Part shown: positions 61,911-64,000 of the stretch, piece after piece | Layout of the letters: each line of letters opens with the position of its first letter | Numbering within the stretch: position 1 is the stretch's first letter | Source of the DNA: JAZKDW01 sp040387375 | GTDB taxonomy: Bacteria; Pseudomonadota; Gammaproteobacteria; Burkholderiales; Burkholderiaceae_D | Length of the DNA: 64,000 bases | Assembly (NCBI GenBank): GCA_040387375.1 | Contig: JAZKDW010000029.1 | Span: forward strand, 144,317 to 208,316 | Direction of reading: 5' to 3' | Notes under the pieces: generated by a model | Database searches by the model: none | The model's input: only the letters and a program-made list of their open reading frames with translations | Told to the model about the DNA's origin: nothing | Translations under genes and position numbers: made by a program

Positions 61911-63853
61911 CCACCACATTGTTCACGACCTTCGACACCCTGGTCGAGGAAGGACTGCTGCGCCGGCTGGGCGTCGCCTTTGCCCGTTTCATCACCTCGA
62001 TCGCACCGACGCCCGTGCCTTTGATCGTCAGCTGCGCGCTGCTGTCCGAACTGGAAGGGCGTGGCCACAGTTGCCTGAAGCTGGACGAGCTGGCTGCCGA
62101 TCCCTGCACGATGCTGGGCTGGACCGATGAACAATGGCACATGCTGCAAGCCGCTGCCGGTCCTCTGCCGGAGAGCGTCGCCGACTGGACAAAGGCGCTG
62201 GCAGCCTGCAAACAGGTATGGGTGGCAGGTGATGCCGATTTAAGCCAGCCGCTGGTGCTGGACCAGGACCGGCTGTATCTGCGGCGTTACTGGCGCCATG
62301 AAACGCTGGTCGCGCGCGCGGTCGGCGAACGCGCCGCGCAGCAGCCTGCGGTGAATGCGGAGCGGGTGCGCGAGTGGCTGGACCGCCTGTTCGAGCCGAA
62401 TGAAAAAGACCAGGGCCCGGACTGGCAAAAGATCGCCTGCGCGGTTGCCGTGCGCAGTACGTTTTCGATCATCACGGGTGGGCCTGGCACCGGCAAGACC
62501 TACACCGTGGCGCGGCTGCTGGCATTGTTGTTCGCACTTGCCGACGATCCGCTGCGGTTACGCATAGCGCTGGCCGCGCCGACCGGCAAGGCGGCGGCGC
62601 GGCTGAAGCAGTCGATCGACGACGCGCTGGGCGGCCTGGCAATCAAGGTTGGCGACGCTCTGCCGCTGGCGGACCTGACCGCCCGCATGCCGGCCGCGTG
62701 CACACTGCACAGCCTGCTGGGCGCCCGGCCCGACACCCGCGCGCTGCGCCATCACGCCGGCAATCCGCTTGAGGTTGATGTACTGATCGTCGATGAAGCG
62801 TCGATGATTCATCTGGAAATGATGGCGGCTCTACTGGATGCGCTGCCGCCGACGACCATGGTGATTCTGCTGGGCGACAAGGACCAGCTCGCCTCGGTGG
62901 AGGCCGGGGCCGTGCTGGGCGACCTGTGTTTTGGCGCGGAGGTCGGCAGTTATGCGGAACAGACCGCGCACTACGTATTGCAGGCTAGCGGTGAAACGAT
63001 GCCGGTGGAGATGGTCACCGGCGGTGATGTGCTCGCACAGCAAACCGTGATGCTGCGTAAGAGCCGCCGCTTCAGCGGTCCGATCGGCGTTCTCGCGCAT
63101 GCAGTCAATACCGGCAATGCGGCGGTGAGCGCCCTCTGTCTTCGCAGTGGTGAAGATCAGATCCTGCAATGGATGGAGCATGCGCAGCCGGAAAAATTAT
63201 TGCAGATTGCGATCAACGGACGCCCGGGCGCGGAAGGCGGGTATCGCGACTATCTGCAGTTATTGAAACAGAATCCCTTGCCCTGTGACGCCCAGATGTA
63301 TGAAGCGTGGGTGCATCGTGTGTTGAAGGCATTCGATGCGTTCCGCATCCTGTGCGCGGTGCGCGAGGGGGAATGGGGCGTGGCGGGGATCAACCAGGCC
63401 ATCGAGCAGCGGATCGAAAAGGAAGGTTACATCCGGCATCGCGGGGAGTGGTACATCGGCAGGCCGGTGATGGTGACGCGCAATGATTACGGCATCGGGG
63501 TATTTAATGGCGACATCGGCATCACGCTGCCTGACCCGCTGCGCGCGGATTCATTGCGCGTGTTTTTTTTGCATGGCGATGCGGTGCGCAGCGTGCTGGC
63601 GACGCGGCTGGCGAACGTTGACACCACGTATGCGATGACGGTGCACAAGGTGCAGGGGTCGGAGTTTTTGCATGTGGTGATGGTGCTGCCACATGAGGCG
63701 GGACCGGTGGTGGCGCGGGAGCTGGTGTACACCGGGATCACGCGGGCGCGGGAGCGGTTTACGCTGGTGACGCCGGTGGCGGCGGTGCTGGAGCAGGCGA
63801 TTGTGCGGAAGACGAAGCGGGCTAGCGGGTTGCGGGTTTTGTTGAATGGCTAA
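61907..63853 (+). CDS. recD: Exodeoxyribonuclease V alpha subunit RecD
   Basis: 648 residues, slightly longer than E. coli RecD (608). Superfamily 1B helicase motifs: ITGGPGTGKTYTVARLLALL (motif I), VDEASMIHLEMMAALLDALP (II), ILLGDKDQLASVEAGAVLGD (III), and the C-terminal TYAMTVHKVQGSEFLHVVMV with YTGITRARERFTLV. It is the 5'-3' helicase of RecBCD. The gene ends the recC-recB-recD operon. Confidence 0.95.
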   Translation: MTTTLFTTFDTLVEEGLLRRLGVAFARFITSIAPTPVPLIVSCALLSELEGRGHSCLKLDELAADPCTMLGWTDEQWHMLQAAAGPLPESVADWTKALAACKQVWVAGDADLSQPLVLDQDRLYLRRYWRHETLVARAVGERAAQQPAVNAERVREWLDRLFEPNEKDQGPDWQKIACAVAVRSTFSIITGGPGTGKTYTVARLLALLFALADDPLRLRIALAAPTGKAAARLKQSIDDALGGLAIKVGDALPLADLTARMPAACTLHSLLGARPDTRALRHHAGNPLEVDVLIVDEASMIHLEMMAALLDALPPTTMVILLGDKDQLASVEAGAVLGDLCFGAEVGSYAEQTAHYVLQASGETMPVEMVTGGDVLAQQTVMLRKSRRFSGPIGVLAHAVNTGNAAVSALCLRSGEDQILQWMEHAQPEKLLQIAINGRPGAEGGYRDYLQLLKQNPLPCDAQMYEAWVHRVLKAFDAFRILCAVREGEWGVAGINQAIEQRIEKEGYIRHRGEWYIGRPVMVTRNDYGIGVFNGDIGITLPDPLRADSLRVFFLHGDAVRSVLATRLANVDTTYAMTVHKVQGSEFLHVVMVLPHEAGPVVARELVYTGITRARERFTLVTPVAAVLEQAIVRKTKRASGLRVLLNG

Positions 63854-63865
63854 GCCTGGCGGGAG

Positions 63866-63927
63866 CGGGATGAATACATCGTGATGCTGGTTCAGCCTGG
63901 ATTCCCGCGTTCGCGGGAATGACGGTA
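63866..63927. repeat. 62-bp dispersed repeat, second copy
   Basis: Matches the reverse complement of 25529-25590 with about five differences, including the ATTCCCGC / GCGGGAAT hairpin and GACGGTA end. It lies 13 bp after the recD stop, where it may act as a terminator. The remaining 73 bases of the window show no gene. Confidence 0.7.
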
Positions 63928-64000
63928 ATCTGTAGGGTGGAAAAGCCAGGGCTGTCAACATGCCTCATTGCATCCCAAAATTCCTGGCCGAGATCGTAGT

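Noticed and set aside
54889..63853. recCBD with WYL regulator read as a phage-defence island
   Set aside because: RecBCD is a normal repair complex and no other defence genes flank it.

Overview
The window is high-GC, densely coded bacterial DNA that reads as a chromosomal segment of a betaproteobacterium of the order Burkholderiales, probably near the Oxalobacteraceae (Herbaspirillum/Noviherbaspirillum/Herminiimonas type). This placement is inferred from the gene families: a Bug-type tripartite tricarboxylate receptor, AraC-type PobR beside PobA, 3-hydroxybenzoate 6-hydroxylase with gentisate dioxygenase, a recC-recB-recD operon, several LivK-type binding proteins, and short intergenic repeats with ATTCCCGC/GCGGGAAT arms. 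Two runs of exactly ten N (43713-43722, 44082-44091) show it comes from a scaffolded draft assembly. No rRNA, tRNA, CRISPR array, prophage or complete insertion sequence was seen.

Region 1 (1-5900) is a catabolic operon: the end of an acyl-CoA synthetase, a CaiB/BaiF CoA-transferase, an HMG-CoA-lyase-like enzyme, a LeuC/LeuD-type hydro-lyase pair and a LysR regulator. Region 2 (9.8-25.4 kb) is an aromatic-acid block with three separately regulated units. They are a Rieske oxygenase with a binding protein and divergent MarR; a 3-hydroxybenzoate/gentisate operon with a binding protein and divergent LysR; and pobA with a binding protein and divergent AraC. All three binding proteins are branched-chain-type without permease or ATPase genes nearby. 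The gentisate operon has a fumarylacetoacetase-family hydrolase but no visible maleylpyruvate isomerase. The LeuCD-like pair of region 1 could therefore act on the released C4/C5 diacid; this is inference.

Region 3 (6.2-8 kb, 20.6-21.6 kb and especially 25.7-42.3 kb) is rich in cyclic-di-GMP functions. There are five GGDEF and/or EAL proteins, a haem H-NOX nitric-oxide/oxygen sensor directly upstream of a PAS-GGDEF-EAL protein, a two-domain KaiC-like ATPase placed between a small unknown protein and a GGDEF-EAL protein, and a GspE/PilB-type ATPase with four MshEN-like repeats, a known c-di-GMP-binding fold. The H-NOX and KaiC units are divergent around a 408-bp intergenic region carrying a 9-bp dyad. 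This pair is the strongest candidate for an undescribed signalling system.

Region 4 (42.5-53.7 kb) is mixed: a GDSL esterase, a NIPSNAP/Bug/FAD-oxidoreductase operon, a type IV pilin, an alpha/beta hydrolase, a double PRC-barrel protein, an NfeD-slipin pair, a tandem universal stress protein and an unrecognised membrane protein. Region 5 (53.8-63.9 kb) is a WYL-domain regulator followed by recC, recB and recD, which overlap by ATGA. Intergenic regions hold a hexanucleotide tandem repeat with large hairpins (12840-13152), a MITE-like palindrome (39550-39708) and dispersed short repeats, including a 62-bp sequence present near both 25.5 kb and 63.9 kb.
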